64,000 nt of DNA from NCBI GenBank assembly GCA_910574455.1, contig CAJSYZ010000011.1:2542001-2606000 (forward strand), given 5' to 3'. The notes under the pieces were generated by a model. It made no database searches, was not told the origin of the DNA, and was given only the letters and a program-made list of their open reading frames with translations. The translations under genes and the position numbers were made by a program. Shown piece after piece: positions 55,620-64,000 of the stretch (position 1 is its first letter; each line of letters begins with the position of its first letter). This DNA is from Trichaptum fuscoviolaceum. Its lineage: Eukaryota; Basidiomycota; Agaricomycetes; Hymenochaetales; Trichaptaceae.

Positions 55620-55708
55620 ATTGAATCATTCATGTGAATCATTCATGTAAGTGAATCATTCACCCAATAATATGGGCTATTTTCAGAAGATACACCATTA
55701 GGTGATTG
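55620..55708. repeat. Right terminal inverted repeat of the Mutator-like element
   Basis: Inverse complement of 53286-53375. It ends CACCATTAGGTG plus ATTG before the CTAGGTGCAG target duplication. Confidence 0.8.
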
Positions 55709-55718
55709 CTAGGTGCAG

Positions 55719-64000
<8,282 letters not shown>

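Larger units (their letters stand above)
53286..55708. mobile_element. Mutator-like non-autonomous element, 2.4 kb
   Basis: The ends are long terminal inverted repeats of about 90 bp: CACCTAATGGTG, then ATCTTCTGAAAATAGCCC, then GAATGATTCAC and ACATGAATGATTCA. The element is flanked by the 10 bp direct repeat CTAGGTGCAG (53276-53285 and 55709-55718). Long inverted repeats plus a target duplication of this size fit Mutator-like elements. No transposase is visible inside. The interior instead carries two divergent gene-like fragments, as in Pack-MULEs. The outermost bases at the two ends differ by three nucleotides, so the exact limits are uncertain. Confidence 0.68.

Overview
The window looks like nuclear DNA of a mushroom-forming basidiomycete (Agaricomycetes). 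The evidence is many short GT-AG introns (about 45-65 nt), a Plavaka-type DNA transposon, an alpha-1,3-glucan synthase relic and several protein families typical of that class. All calls come from reading translations and splice sites by eye; no database search was run.

Layout. 1-3 kb: little that is certain, one weak spliced-gene candidate. 3.0-13.5 kb: an ordinary host block with a three-exon metallothionein, a Nab2-like CCCH zinc-finger protein, two conserved-looking unknown proteins and a CSC1/OSCA-type cation channel. 15.3-18.0 kb: an unknown coiled-coil gene with an apparent frame break. 18.4-28 kb: three tandem paralogs (all minus strand) with a C-terminal trypsin-like GDSG peptidase domain; two of them lie in a nearly perfect 2.8 kb segmental duplication. 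29.9-34.0 kb: a Plavaka transposase gene that can be followed from zinc finger to C terminus. 34.1-38.5 kb: a divergently transcribed many-exon gene of unknown function, with a run of tiny symmetric exons and an acidic repeat tail. 38.9-43.3 kb: relics, namely a small inverted-repeat element, a TFIIF-alpha pseudogene and an alpha-glucan synthase pseudogene. 43.4-46.1 kb: an intact mitochondrial-type P-loop ATPase gene. 46-64 kb: gene-poor sequence with a TA-flanked MITE, a 2.4 kb Mutator-like element carrying possible captured gene fragments, and microsatellites.

The most unusual signal is in 18-35.4 kb. Introns, spacers and even coding ends are littered with a small set of words that form odd-length perfect palindromes with one central C or G: arms AACTT/AAGTT, CACTG/CAGTG, CTCAG/CTGAG, GACTC/GAGTC and TAGTA/TACTA. 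One copy of a 313 bp block shared by the three peptidase paralogs differs from the others by a 6 bp insertion, CTTGAA, which creates one of these words. The words are rare in the host block at 3-14 kb. They coincide with the Plavaka gene and the expanding peptidase-like family, so they may be transposon subterminal sites or an undescribed class of micro-repeat.
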